Shown piece by piece: positions 24,308 through 33,879 of a DNA stretch of 41,453 nt. Source of the DNA: Candidatus Paralachnospira avium (GTDB taxonomy: Bacteria; Bacillota; Clostridia; Lachnospirales; Lachnospiraceae); contig CAJFUL010000018.1 in assembly GCA_904420245.1 (NCBI GenBank), positions 1 through 41,453 on the forward strand. The letters run 5' to 3'. Made by a program: the position numbers and the translations under genes. Every line of letters begins with the position of its first letter. Positions within the stretch are counted from its first letter, which is position 1. Below the pieces are notes generated by a model that saw only the letters and a list, made by a program, of their open reading frames with translations, was not told where the DNA came from and did not search any database.

Positions 24308-26077
24308 ATGGAGAAGCTGATCGATCAGATTACAAAGATTGTGGAGGACGGATTTGAGGCCTGCGGATACGAAAGATCCCTGGGCAAGGTGACCTTGTCA
24401 AACCGTCCGGATTTATGTGAATACCAGTGCAACGGCGCCATGGCCGGCGCCAAGCTTTACCGGAAGGCGCCCATCGCCATCGCCGGAGACGTGGTGGAGA
24501 AGCTGTCCGGAGAGCCGGCTTTTGAGGAAGTTTCCGCCGCCGCTCCCGGATTTATCAATATGAAGCTGTCAGGGGCTTACCTGGCCGCCTACCTGGAAGA
24601 GATGGATCAGGATGCCCATCTGGGAGTGGCTCAGGATGAGGAGCAGGAGACCATCGTCATCGACTACGGCGGTCCCAATGTGGCCAAGCCCCTCCATGTG
24701 GGCCATCTGCGCTCTGCCATCATCGGAGAGAGCATGAAGCGCATCTACCGGTTTTTCGGACACCGGGTCATCGGGGATGTCCATCTGGGAGACTGGGGCC
24801 TCCAGATGGGCCTCATCATCGAAGAGCTGAGGGACCGGGAACCGCAGCTTCCCTATTTTGACGAGAGCTATGAGGGAGAGTATCCCCAGGAAGCTCCCTT
24901 TACCATCGGAGAGCTGGAGGAGATCTATCCGGCGGCCAGCGCCAGGTCCAAGGAGGACGAGGCATTCGCCGCAAGGGCTCATGACGCCACTTATAAGCTC
25001 CAGAACGGGAACCGGGGGTATATGGCTCTCTGGAACCATATCCTGAATGTATCCGTGTCGGATCTTAAGAAAAATTATGAGAAGCTGGGAGTCACCTTCG
25101 ACATCTGGAAGAAGGAGAGCGACGCCCAGCCCTATATCCCGGATATGATCCAGAAGATGAAGGACGGGGGCTTTGCCCATGAGAGCCAGGGAGCGCTGGT
25201 GGTGGACGTGGCCCGGGAAGAGGATACCAAGGAGATCCCTCCCTGTATTTTGCTCAAGTCCGACGGGGCTACCCTCTATTCCACGACGGATCTGGCTACC
25301 CTGGTGGAGAGGGAGAAGCTCTTTGCGCCCGACCGGGTCCTCTATGTGGTGGACAAGCGCCAGGAGCTCCACTTTACCCAGGTGTTCCGCTGCGCCAAGA
25401 AGACCGGCATCGTGAGGCCGGAGACGGAGCTGAATTTTCTGGGCTTCGGCACCATGAACGGACGGGACGGAAAGCCTTTCAAGACCAGGGACGGCGGCGT
25501 CATGCGGCTGGAGTACCTGATCCGGGAGATCCGGGACGCCGTCTATGACAAGATGATGGAGAACCGCACCATGGATGAGGAGGAAGCGGGGAAGACTGCC
25601 GGGATCATCGGTCTGGCGGCTCTCAAATACGGCGACCTTTCCAACCAGGCGTCCAAGGACTATGTGTTTGACGTGGACAGGTTCACGGCCTTCGAGGGGA
25701 ACACCGGGCCGTACATCCTGTATACCATTGTGCGGATCAAATCGATCCAGGCCAAGTATGAGGCTCTGGAGGATAAATTCGCGGGAGAGGCCAGGATCCT
25801 TCCGGCTGCCTCCGGCAGCGAGAAGGAACTGCAGCTTTCGGTGAGCCGCCTGGGGGACGCGCTGCGTCTGGCCATGGAAGAGCGGGCGCCCCACAAGATC
25901 TGCCAGTATATCTATGAGCTGTCGGATGCCTTCAATCATTTCTATCATGAGACCAGGATCATGGCGGAGACCGACAAGGAGCGTCAGGCCGGATATATCC
26001 GCCTTCTGGCCCTTGTGCGCAGGGCGCTGGAGACTTGTATCGGCCTTCTGGGCTTTGAGGCGCCGGACAGGATGTAG
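24308..26077 (+). CDS. argS: Arginyl-tRNA synthetase
   Basis: 589 residues. Class I signature NVAKPLHVGHLRSA (124-137), followed by GDVHLGDWGLQMG, the TTDLATLVERE block, LGFGTMNGRDGKPFKTRDGGVM (in the KMSK-loop position, split after GRDGK), and a C-terminal anticodon domain ending FEAPDRM. The N-terminal Arg-S additional domain is present. The ATG at 24308 follows AGGAGG by four bases; the longer frame (from 24272) overlaps the promoter. It charges tRNA-Arg. It is followed without a gap by the SNF2 gene. Confidence 0.96.
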   Translation: MEKLIDQITKIVEDGFEACGYERSLGKVTLSNRPDLCEYQCNGAMAGAKLYRKAPIAIAGDVVEKLSGEPAFEEVSAAAPGFINMKLSGAYLAAYLEEMDQDAHLGVAQDEEQETIVIDYGGPNVAKPLHVGHLRSAIIGESMKRIYRFFGHRVIGDVHLGDWGLQMGLIIEELRDREPQLPYFDESYEGEYPQEAPFTIGELEEIYPAASARSKEDEAFAARAHDATYKLQNGNRGYMALWNHILNVSVSDLKKNYEKLGVTFDIWKKESDAQPYIPDMIQKMKDGGFAHESQGALVVDVAREEDTKEIPPCILLKSDGATLYSTTDLATLVEREKLFAPDRVLYVVDKRQELHFTQVFRCAKKTGIVRPETELNFLGFGTMNGRDGKPFKTRDGGVMRLEYLIREIRDAVYDKMMENRTMDEEEAGKTAGIIGLAALKYGDLSNQASKDYVFDVDRFTAFEGNTGPYILYTIVRIKSIQAKYEALEDKFAGEARILPAASGSEKELQLSVSRLGDALRLAMEERAPHKICQYIYELSDAFNHFYHETRIMAETDKERQAGYIRLLALVRRALETCIGLLGFEAPDRM

Positions 26078-29000
26078 GTGGACGAGATGGGAGCTTCCAG
26101 TGAAGAGGTACGGAAAAAGACCAGGGATCTTCAGGAGTTTGAGCGGGGAACGGCCCTGTTCCGGGAGGGAAAGGTCCGTTATCTGGCCAGCGAGGGCTTC
26201 TGGAGAGGAGAAGAACAGTTAAAGATGTCTGTGGAGGAGGACGGAGAGGCCTTCAGGGTGTCGCTATTTTGGAAGGACGGCAGCCTGGGCAGCGCTTCCT
26301 GTTCCTGCCGGGTTCACGGGGAAGAGAAGGGGCTGTGCCGCCATGAGGCGGCTGCAGCCCTTTATGCAATGGAGAGAAAGGGAAATTTCCATGTCTCCAC
26401 ATCGGAGCAGGTGCGGAGGATGCTGAGAGGATATGCGGATCAGGAGCTTTGGGAGGCCATGTCCTCCGGACAGGAGGGGAAGCTTTTGTTAAAGCCCTCC
26501 TTCCGGGAAGAGGCTTCCGGGTTCTTCATCTCTTTCCAGGCGGGACGGGAGAAGCTGCATCCGGTCAAAGATCTGACGGCTTTTGGCCGGAAGGAAGGGC
26601 AGCGCCGGGATACGGAAGACTTCTCCGCCCGCGGCGGACAGTGGGAGGAGGGATCCCTTCCTCTGGCAAGGGAAATGGAGCGGACTGTAGAGGAATGCCT
26701 CCATGGCCGGAGGGCTTCCGATCCCCCGATGGCCCCGGGACTTCCGGCTCTGCGGGAGATCCGGCTGGTGCCGGCGGCTTTTGACCGGTGGATGGAGCTT
26801 TTGGAAGGCCGGACCATAGAATTTCTGCTTTCCAGCAGACCTCCCGGCCAGTATCGGATCCAGAAGGGACTTCCCGGGCTGTCCGGGATCCTGCGGCCCT
26901 GCGGGCAGGACGGTTTCCGGGCAGAGCTATCCGGCCGTTTCCGGGCTCTCTATGGACGGAGGAGCCTCTATCTGGCCGGAGACGAGGTCCTGTACTGCTG
27001 CGGCGAAGAAGCGTCGGAGGCTCTGAGGGGCTTTTTTGAGGCGGCAGAGGAAGAGGAGGATGGATCCGGCCTGTTCCTGGAGATCGGCGCCAGGGATTTT
27101 CCTGCCTTCTGCAGCCATGTCCTTCCGCGGCTGGCTCCCTATCTGAAACTTGCGCCCATGGGAGTGGAGCCGGAAGCGTATCACATGGAGCCTCTGGAGG
27201 CGGAGTTTTATTTTGATAGTCCCGGTGCCGGAGAGGTGACTTTGGAAGTTCTGTTCCGGTACGGCGCAGAGTGCTATACGCCCTTTGGCTCCTCGGAGCT
27301 TGGGAGGAGCAGGCGGGATGCGGCGGCGGAATACAGGGCCGGGCTTTTGATACGGAAATATTTTTACAGCCGGTACGCGGATGAAAACCTGTTTGTGATC
27401 CGGGACGACGACGAAGCCATGTACCGTCTGCTTTCCGGCGGGCTGGAGGAGTTTGGAGCTTTCGGAAGAGTCGTCCTGTCCCCGGCCATGGAGGAGAGGA
27501 AGATCCTTCCTGCTCCCAGAGTCTCCTTCCAGGCCTCTTTGGAAAAGGGATGGCTGGAGCTTTCGGCGGATGCGGAAGGACTGACGGAGTCCCAGATCCG
27601 CGGGATCCTGTCGGCGTACAGGATGAAGCGGGAGTATTACCGGGTGAGGCCGGGGCAGTTCCTGCGGCTGGAGGATCCTGGCCTCTCGGCCCTGGCGGAG
27701 CTTTCGGGAGGCTTCCTGACGGAAGAGCTGGGACGCCTTCCCCGGTACAGGAGCCTCTACGCGGCCCAGGTGCTCCGGGAGAGCGGCCAGGAGTTTTCCG
27801 GAGACGGAGAGTTCTGGAAGCTGATCCGGAGCATGGAGGAGATCTCCTGGAAGGATTACCCGGTCCCGGCGTCTCTGGAACCGGTGCTGCGGGAATATCA
27901 GAAAAAAGGCTTCCGGTGGATGAGGGCTCTGGACGCTTATGGATTCGGCGGTCTGCTGGCCGATGAGATGGGACTGGGAAAGACGGTGCAGGCCATCGCG
28001 CTCCTGGCGGATGAGGCCGGAAAAGATCCCTCCATGGAGGCGCTGATCGTATGTCCGGCTTCCCTGATCTACAATTGGGAAAGCGAACTGCGCCGCTTCG
28101 CGCCGGAGCTTTCCGTGCGGGCCGCGGCCGGGACCGCGGCAGAGCGGAGGGCGCTCCTTTCGGAAACGGCTGCCGGTCCACAGGTATATATCACCTCCTA
28201 TGACCTTTTGCGCAGGGATCTTTCCCTCTACCGGGAAAAGCGCTTCCGGTTCCAGATCCTGGACGAGGCCCAGTACATCAAAAACCGGAACACGCAGAAT
28301 GCACGGGCGGCCAAGAAGATCCGGGCGGACAGCAGGTTCGCCCTGACCGGCACGCCGGCCCAGAATAGGCTGGAGGAGCTGTGGAGCATCTTTGACTTCC
28401 TGATGCCCGGTTTCTTATTCGGGTACGGGAAGTTCAAAAAGGAGTTCGAGCAGCCCATTGAGAGGGACGGGGACCAGGCTGCTGTGAGGAGGCTCCGCCG
28501 CATGATCTCCCCGTTCCTCCTGCGCCGGTATAAAAAGGACGTGCTGGAGGAGCTTCCGGATAAGCTGGAGCAGGTGGTCTATTCCAGGATGGAAAAGGAG
28601 CAGAGGAAGCTTTACAGCGCCCGCGCCCATCTCTTAAAAGCCAGTCTGGAAGGAATGGGGAGCGAACAGTACAAAAAGGAGCGGATCCAGGTCCTTTCGG
28701 AACTTCTCCGGCTCCGGCAGCTGTGCTGCGACCCGTCTCTGTGCTATGAGGATTACAGGGGCGGCTCCGCCAAGCTGGAGACCTGCATGGAGCTTCTGCG
28801 GCGCGGGATCCTGGACGGGCACAAGATCCTGGTCTTTTCCCAGTTCACCTCCATGCTGGAGATCATCGGGAGACGTCTTAAGGAGGAGGGGACCGCATAT
28901 TATGAGCTGACGGGAAAGACCGGGAAGGAAGAACGGCTGGAACTGGTGAACGCCTTTCGTGAGGACAGCGTCCCGGTGTTCCTGATCTCTCTGAAGGCGG

Positions 29001-29290
29001 GAGGGACAGGACTGAACCTGACGGCGGCGGATCTGGTGATCCACTACGATCCCTGGTGGAACCTGGCGGCGGAAGAACAGGCCTCCGACAGGGCCCACCG
29101 CATCGGGCAGAAAAACCAGGTGACGGTGTTCCGGCTCATCGCCCGGGATACCATCGAAGAGGGGATCCTGCGCCTCCAGCAGAAAAAGAGGAGACTGGAA
29201 GAGCAGGTGACGGGAGGCTCGTTTTCGGAAGCCTCTCTGGACAGAGAAGAGCTTCTGAGACTATTGGAGGAAGAGCATGGGATATATTGA
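26078..29290 (+). CDS. SWIM zinc finger-containing SNF2-family helicase
   Basis: 1070 residues. A SWIM zinc finger, C75xC77...C87xH89, lies near the N terminus, then a long SNF2-associated middle region. The ATPase core begins at about 605: Walker A GLGKT (632-636), motif II DEAQ (729-732), motif III LTGTPAQNRLEELWSIFDFL (split by the window rule), then helicase C with KILVFSQFTSMLEII, GGTGLNLTAADLVIHYDPWW and RAHRIGQ. It is a bacterial Snf2 translocase acting on DNA-bound proteins or transcription complexes; targets are unknown. The start is given as GTG at 26078, directly after the argS stop; ATG 26087 is an alternative with AGGTGG upstream. It overlaps the next gene by 14 bp. Confidence 0.92.
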   Translation: MDEMGASSEEVRKKTRDLQEFERGTALFREGKVRYLASEGFWRGEEQLKMSVEEDGEAFRVSLFWKDGSLGSASCSCRVHGEEKGLCRHEAAAALYAMERKGNFHVSTSEQVRRMLRGYADQELWEAMSSGQEGKLLLKPSFREEASGFFISFQAGREKLHPVKDLTAFGRKEGQRRDTEDFSARGGQWEEGSLPLAREMERTVEECLHGRRASDPPMAPGLPALREIRLVPAAFDRWMELLEGRTIEFLLSSRPPGQYRIQKGLPGLSGILRPCGQDGFRAELSGRFRALYGRRSLYLAGDEVLYCCGEEASEALRGFFEAAEEEEDGSGLFLEIGARDFPAFCSHVLPRLAPYLKLAPMGVEPEAYHMEPLEAEFYFDSPGAGEVTLEVLFRYGAECYTPFGSSELGRSRRDAAAEYRAGLLIRKYFYSRYADENLFVIRDDDEAMYRLLSGGLEEFGAFGRVVLSPAMEERKILPAPRVSFQASLEKGWLELSADAEGLTESQIRGILSAYRMKREYYRVRPGQFLRLEDPGLSALAELSGGFLTEELGRLPRYRSLYAAQVLRESGQEFSGDGEFWKLIRSMEEISWKDYPVPASLEPVLREYQKKGFRWMRALDAYGFGGLLADEMGLGKTVQAIALLADEAGKDPSMEALIVCPASLIYNWESELRRFAPELSVRAAAGTAAERRALLSETAAGPQVYITSYDLLRRDLSLYREKRFRFQILDEAQYIKNRNTQNARAAKKIRADSRFALTGTPAQNRLEELWSIFDFLMPGFLFGYGKFKKEFEQPIERDGDQAAVRRLRRMISPFLLRRYKKDVLEELPDKLEQVVYSRMEKEQRKLYSARAHLLKASLEGMGSEQYKKERIQVLSELLRLRQLCCDPSLCYEDYRGGSAKLETCMELLRRGILDGHKILVFSQFTSMLEIIGRRLKEEGTAYYELTGKTGKEERLELVNAFREDSVPVFLISLKAGGTGLNLTAADLVIHYDPWWNLAAEEQASDRAHRIGQKNQVTVFRLIARDTIEEGILRLQQKKRRLEEQVTGGSFSEASLDREELLRLLEEEHGIY

Positions 29291-30344
29291 TCTGCACTGC
29301 GACACGCTGACGGTCTTTGCGGGGGAAGAGGGGAGTCTCCGCAAGAACGCCATGGCGGTAGACATGGAACGGCTGAAAAAGGGAGGCTGTCTGGCCCAGT
29401 TCTTTGCGGTCTGGCTTCCCGACGCGGAGACGAAGGCGGCCATGGCGCGGGCGGGGGAGCCGGGAAGCCAGCTTGCGAAGATGGACTGCGGCCTGCCTGC
29501 CGGAGCCAGGCTGGCGGCGGAGCTTAAGGCGCCTCTGCCGCCGGAGGAGTGGGATGATGTATACATCGACCGGCTCCTTGACGGCTTTTTCCGGGAGATG
29601 GAAGCCTGCAGCGGGGAGATGGCTCCGGCGTTTTGTCTGGAGGACCTTAAGGAGAATGAAAAGGCCGGAAAGATCTCGGCTTTTTTGACCCTGGAGGACG
29701 GCCGGGCCGTCCGGGGAGCGCTTTCCCGGCTGGATGGATTCTACGACAGGGGGATCCGCCTCATCACTTTGACCTGGAACCAGGACAACTGCTTCGGACG
29801 GGCCAATTACCGGGACAGCGTTTTCGGGAGCAGGGGGAGCGGCCTTACGGATTTCGGAAAAGAGGCGGTCCTCAGGATGAATGAGCTGGGGATGCTGGTG
29901 GATGTGTCCCATCTTTCGGACGAGGGTTTTTATGACGTGGCCCGCATTTCCAAGACGCCTTTTGTGGCCTCCCACTCCAATGCCAGGGCCCTGTCCGGCT
30001 GCTCCAGGAACTTGAGCGACGGCATGATCCGGATCCTGGCGGAAAAAGGAGGCGTCATGGGGCTTAATTTCGCCCCCGGTTTTCTGGAGGAAGATTTTTA
30101 CAGCCGCAGGAGCCGGGTCTCCAGGATGGCCGCCCATGCGGCCCATATCGTGGACTGCGGCGGCGAGGAGGTGCTGGCGCTGGGGTCGGATCTGGACGGC
30201 ATAGGAGGAGAGCTGGAGATCGCGTCTCCGGATCAGATGGGACTCTTATGGGATGCCCTGGAAAAGACGGGCTTTTCCGAACGGCAGCTGGAACGGTTCA
30301 TGAGGGGAAACGCAGAGCGGGTCATTGGTGAGGTTTTGGGGTGA
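29277..30344 (+). CDS. M19 (renal dipeptidase-like) membrane dipeptidase
   Basis: 355 residues. Zinc ligands begin with H7 and D9 in IDLHCDTLT, followed by LTWNQDNCFG, a MLVDVSHLSDEGFYDV block and FVASHSNARAL, then GSDLDGIGG. This is the M19 amidohydrolase-fold dipeptidase family. No signal peptide is seen, so it is probably cytosolic and hydrolyses dipeptides (including D-containing ones). It overlaps the SNF2 gene end by 14 bp, so the pair is likely co-translated. Its stop overlaps the next promoter. Confidence 0.9.
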   Translation: MGYIDLHCDTLTVFAGEEGSLRKNAMAVDMERLKKGGCLAQFFAVWLPDAETKAAMARAGEPGSQLAKMDCGLPAGARLAAELKAPLPPEEWDDVYIDRLLDGFFREMEACSGEMAPAFCLEDLKENEKAGKISAFLTLEDGRAVRGALSRLDGFYDRGIRLITLTWNQDNCFGRANYRDSVFGSRGSGLTDFGKEAVLRMNELGMLVDVSHLSDEGFYDVARISKTPFVASHSNARALSGCSRNLSDGMIRILAEKGGVMGLNFAPGFLEEDFYSRRSRVSRMAAHAAHIVDCGGEEVLALGSDLDGIGGELEIASPDQMGLLWDALEKTGFSERQLERFMRGNAERVIGEVLG

Positions 30345-30369
30345 CTTTCCTTACCGCCTGTGCTATAAT
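30341..30369 (+). promoter_or_regulatory. Sigma-A promoter of the first iron alcohol dehydrogenase
   Basis: GTGACT (30341-30346), 17 bases, TATAAT (30364-30369). The RBS AAAAGGAG precedes the ATG at 30430. Confidence 0.7.
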
Positions 30370-30429
30370 GGACAGGGAGAAAAACCGTATTGGGAATCCA
30401 AAAAAAATACATATAAAAGGAGAGAAGGT

Positions 30430-31602
30430 ATGGATAATTTTACGTTTTACAGCCCCACTTATTTTGTATTCGGAAGAGGGACAGAGAATGAGGCAGGACG
30501 CTATGTGAAGCGGTTCGGCGGGACCAAGGTCCTGCTCCACTACGGCGGCGGCAGCGTGGTCCGTTCCGGGCTTTTGGACCGGGTCAAGGATTCCCTGGAC
30601 CAGGAAGGCATCGCCCATGTGGAGCTGGGCGGAGTAAAGCCCAATCCCAGGAGCGGGCTGGTCTATGAAGGCATCGAGCTGTGCCGGAAGGAAAAGGTGG
30701 ATTTCATCTTGGCCGTGGGCGGCGGGAGCACCATCGACTCCTCCAAGGCCATTGCCGTCGGCGTGCCCTATGAAGGGGATTTCTGGGATTTCTTCGCGGG
30801 GAAGGCAGAGGTGGAAGAGGCCCTTCCCGTTGCCTCCGTGCTGACCATCGCGGCAGCAGGCAGCGAGGGAAGCTGGGGAGCCGTCATCACCAATGAGGAC
30901 GGGATGTACAAGAGACCTTATAACTGTGAGAAGATGCGTCCTGTCTTCGCCATCATGAATCCGGAGCTGACCATGACCCTGCCGCCTTATCAGACGGCCA
31001 GCGGCTGTACCGACATCATGGCCCATGTGTTCGAGCGGTATTTTACCAATACGAAGGATGTGGAGATCACGGACCGGCTCTGCGAGGGGATCTTGAAGAC
31101 CATCATCAAGGAGCTTCCCAAGGTGCTGGAAGATCCCAACGATTATGAAGCCAGGGCCAACATCATGTGGGCGGGCACTCTGGCCCACAACGACATCTGC
31201 GGCGTAGGCAGGGAACAGGACTGGGCCAGCCACAATCTGGAGCATGAGCTTTCCGCGCTCTATGACTGTGCCCACGGCGCCGGACTGGCCGTGATGTTCC
31301 CGGCCTGGATGACGTATGTGATGCATCACGACATCCCCAGGTTCGCTCAGTTCGCCGTAAGGGTCTGGGGCTGTGAGATGGATTATGACCATCCCGAGGA
31401 GACGGCCAGGGAAGGGATCGCCAGGACCAAGGCGTTCTTCCATTCCGTAGGCATGCCCACCTCCTTCGCGGAGCTGGGAGCCAGGGAAGAGGATATCCCG
31501 AAGCTTCTGGAGACGCTCCAGATCGAGGGCCGCACAGAAGGCTTCTTCATGAAGCTGGGGCCCAAGGAGTGCGAGGAAGTGTACCGGCTGGCCTGCCGTT
31601 AG
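30430..31602 (+). CDS. Iron-containing alcohol dehydrogenase (butanol dehydrogenase-like), copy 1
   Basis: 390 residues, group III alcohol dehydrogenase. The NAD(P)-binding GGGS is at 97-100 and metal ligands are D195, H199, H268 and H282 in the contexts SGCTDIMAHVFERYF and ASHNLEHELSALYDCAHG. The family reduces aldehydes such as butyraldehyde with NAD(P)H. The ATG at 30430 follows AAGGAGAGAAGG; the longer frame runs through the promoter. It is paralogous to the gene at 32673, from which it is separated by one unknown gene. Exact substrate unknown. Confidence 0.92.
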   Translation: MDNFTFYSPTYFVFGRGTENEAGRYVKRFGGTKVLLHYGGGSVVRSGLLDRVKDSLDQEGIAHVELGGVKPNPRSGLVYEGIELCRKEKVDFILAVGGGSTIDSSKAIAVGVPYEGDFWDFFAGKAEVEEALPVASVLTIAAAGSEGSWGAVITNEDGMYKRPYNCEKMRPVFAIMNPELTMTLPPYQTASGCTDIMAHVFERYFTNTKDVEITDRLCEGILKTIIKELPKVLEDPNDYEARANIMWAGTLAHNDICGVGREQDWASHNLEHELSALYDCAHGAGLAVMFPAWMTYVMHHDIPRFAQFAVRVWGCEMDYDHPEETAREGIARTKAFFHSVGMPTSFAELGAREEDIPKLLETLQIEGRTEGFFMKLGPKECEEVYRLACR

Positions 31603-31629
31603 GCATAGGCCTTTGGAGGGGCGGAAGAA

Positions 31630-32652
31630 ATGAAAAAGCGGTATTTGTGCCCGGTCTGCGAGCATGAGCTCACGGCCGGCAGCTATTGTCCGGAATGTCA
31701 CAGGTTCCGCCGGGAGCCTCTGGTCTATACGGGAGGCCTTTTGCCCAATGAGCGGGCGGAGGGCCAGGATACGGTGAAGACGGACGGGAAGACGGCTGCG
31801 CCGCCTTCCGGATCCGGCAGGACAGAGACGGCGGGAACGGTGAGGACGGTTCCCGGAAAAGATTTTTATGAGGTTTACCGGGATCCCTGCGGAAACGACA
31901 AGCCTCACCGGTATGGAGTCCCCAATGTGGATCCCCACAGGACGGGCAGGAAGAAGGCAAAGAAGAAGGAGAAAAAACGGGGAGTCAAGGCCGTGATGGT
32001 CATATGGTTCCTGTTCCTGGCCGTTCTGATCCTGTATGAACCGGTCAAGAGCCTGCTGGAAGAGGCAGGGGCTGAGCAGGAGACGGAAGACGCCTTTTGG
32101 GATCCGGAAGAAGAGACTTTTCAGCTTCAGCTCCTTTCTGATGAGCAGGTCATAGAGGAAGGCGTCCCGTGCAATGCCTATACCCACTATGCGGCAGATG
32201 GAGAGGAATACGTCCTGCTCCTGGAAGAATATCTCGGGGAGCTTTTGCCCGGCGCCGTGATTCAGAGCTCAGACATGGGGAGCTACAACAGCATCGAGGG
32301 AGACAGGACCAGCTATGAGACCCGCTGTTCCATTGACATCGAAGCAGATGGGGAATATCCTTATATCATCGTACTCTGGGATACCGCTACAGGGGAAGTG
32401 ATGGAGGTGTCTCTGTACGCGGAGAGCGGGGAACTCTTTGAGAGGATGGTGCTGGCGGCGGCCTGCGGCCTTTCACCGGATAAGGACCGTCAGGAGCTGT
32501 GGGAACAGATCCAGTCCCTCTTCGCGGAAACGCCCTCCGGGGATTACCAGTTCGTACAGCTGGAGGAGAGCGAGCTGTTCTTATATCTGGAGGAGGGATA
32601 CAACAGCGTCAGCTTTACCTGCCTGGAGCAGTATGATAAATACGGCGGTTAA
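31630..32652 (+). CDS. Zinc-ribbon, single-pass membrane protein of unknown function
   Basis: 340 residues. An N-terminal zinc ribbon (C7xxC10, C20xxC23) and a polar, low-complexity linker precede a very basic patch (RKKAKKKEKKRG, 107-118). One membrane helix (about 119-136) is followed by an acidic soluble domain of about 200 residues that is likely outside the cell. The layout echoes the zinc-ribbon repeat protein at 880-1881 but the soluble domain differs. I do not recognise a family. It lies 27 bp after one alcohol dehydrogenase and 20 bp before its paralogue, so it should be co-transcribed with both; RBS is GGAGGGGCGG-like. Confidence 0.8.
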   Translation: MKKRYLCPVCEHELTAGSYCPECHRFRREPLVYTGGLLPNERAEGQDTVKTDGKTAAPPSGSGRTETAGTVRTVPGKDFYEVYRDPCGNDKPHRYGVPNVDPHRTGRKKAKKKEKKRGVKAVMVIWFLFLAVLILYEPVKSLLEEAGAEQETEDAFWDPEEETFQLQLLSDEQVIEEGVPCNAYTHYAADGEEYVLLLEEYLGELLPGAVIQSSDMGSYNSIEGDRTSYETRCSIDIEADGEYPYIIVLWDTATGEVMEVSLYAESGELFERMVLAAACGLSPDKDRQELWEQIQSLFAETPSGDYQFVQLEESELFLYLEEGYNSVSFTCLEQYDKYGG

Positions 32653-32672
32653 CAAAAGAATTGGGGGAGAAC

Positions 32673-33842
32673 ATGGAAAACTTTGACTTTTACGCACCGA
32701 CAAAGATGCTCTTCGGCAGAGGGAAGGCGGCCGGTCTCATGAAGGAGATGAAGCCCTTCGGGACAAAGGTGCTCATGGTGTACGGAGGCGGGAGCATCAA
32801 GAAAAACGGCATCTATGAGGCTGTGAAGGCGCTGCTTTCGGAAAACGGCTTTGAGGTCCGGGAGCTGTCCGGCGTCACGCCCAATCCACGCATCGAAAAG
32901 GTCCGGGAAGGAGTACAGGCCGCCAGGGAATCCGGCGCCCAGATGGTCCTGGCCGTGGGAGGCGGCAGCTGCGCCGACTGCGGAAAGGTGATCGCGGCGG
33001 GGACCTTATACGACGGAGATCCCTGGGAGATCGTGAAGCAGCCGGAGCGGATCAAGGCGGCCCTTCCCGTCTTCGTGATCCTGACCATGTCGGCCACCGG
33101 TTCGGAGATGAACCCTACGGCGGTGATCACCAATCCGGAGACCAGGGAAAAGCAGGGAGTCCACAGCAGCTTCCTCTATCCCAGGGCCTCTTCCCTGGAT
33201 CCCACCTATCTCTATACGCTTCCGGCCATCCAGACGGCTTCCGGGGTGGCGGACATCATGTCCCACGTATTTGAAGAATATTTCAAGAGAACGGAGGACG
33301 CCTATGTCCAGGACAAGTTCTGCGAGGGACTTTTGAAGACCTGCATCAAGTGGGGGCCCGTGGCGCTGACAGAGCCGGAGGATTACTCGGCCAGGGCCAA
33401 TCTGATGTGGGCGGCCACCATGGCCTTAAACGGCCTGTGCGCCTGCGGGAAGGCGGGAAAATGGTCCTGCCACGCCATGGCCCATCAGCTGGGAGCCTAT
33501 TATGACGTGACCCACGGGACCGCCCTGGCGATCCTGACTCCCGCCTGGATGCGGTATATCCTTTCGGAGGATACGGCGGGGAAATTCGTGGATTATGCCG
33601 TGAACGTCTGGGGATTTCCCAGGGATCAGGATACCTTTACCCTGGCCAGCATGGGCATCGACGCCACGGAGCAGTTCTTCATCGACTGCGGGCTTCCGAC
33701 CCATCTGTCGGAGCTTGGCATCGGGGACCGGGATCTTGAAGCCATGGCAGAGGCGGCCGTTCCCTATGCCCATCTGGATACCATGGCCTATGTGCCGCTC
33801 CAGGTACAGGATGTGGTAAATATTTACCGTTCCTGCCTATGA
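32673..33842 (+). CDS. Iron-containing alcohol dehydrogenase (butanol dehydrogenase-like), copy 2
   Basis: 389 residues. GGGS is at 96-99 and ligands are D194, H198, H267 and H281 (SGVADIMSHVFEEYF and CHAMAHQLGAYYDVTHG). It aligns end to end with copy 1 and starts the same way (ENFDFYAPT versus DNFTFYSPT), but many positions differ, so the duplication is not recent. The ATG at 32673 follows GGGGGAG; the upstream TTG is not needed. Cytosolic NAD(P)H-dependent aldehyde reduction is expected; different substrate preference between copies is likely but not shown. Confidence 0.92.
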   Translation: MENFDFYAPTKMLFGRGKAAGLMKEMKPFGTKVLMVYGGGSIKKNGIYEAVKALLSENGFEVRELSGVTPNPRIEKVREGVQAARESGAQMVLAVGGGSCADCGKVIAAGTLYDGDPWEIVKQPERIKAALPVFVILTMSATGSEMNPTAVITNPETREKQGVHSSFLYPRASSLDPTYLYTLPAIQTASGVADIMSHVFEEYFKRTEDAYVQDKFCEGLLKTCIKWGPVALTEPEDYSARANLMWAATMALNGLCACGKAGKWSCHAMAHQLGAYYDVTHGTALAILTPAWMRYILSEDTAGKFVDYAVNVWGFPRDQDTFTLASMGIDATEQFFIDCGLPTHLSELGIGDRDLEAMAEAAVPYAHLDTMAYVPLQVQDVVNIYRSCL

Positions 33843-33879
33843 GCAGGAGACAATAGAAGAGAAGAGAGGAGACAAAAAC

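Noticed and set aside
30322-32187. 621-residue minus-strand open frame opposite the first alcohol dehydrogenase
   Set aside because: It covers the dehydrogenase, the zinc-ribbon gene and their promoter without any domain; the plus-strand genes are well supported.
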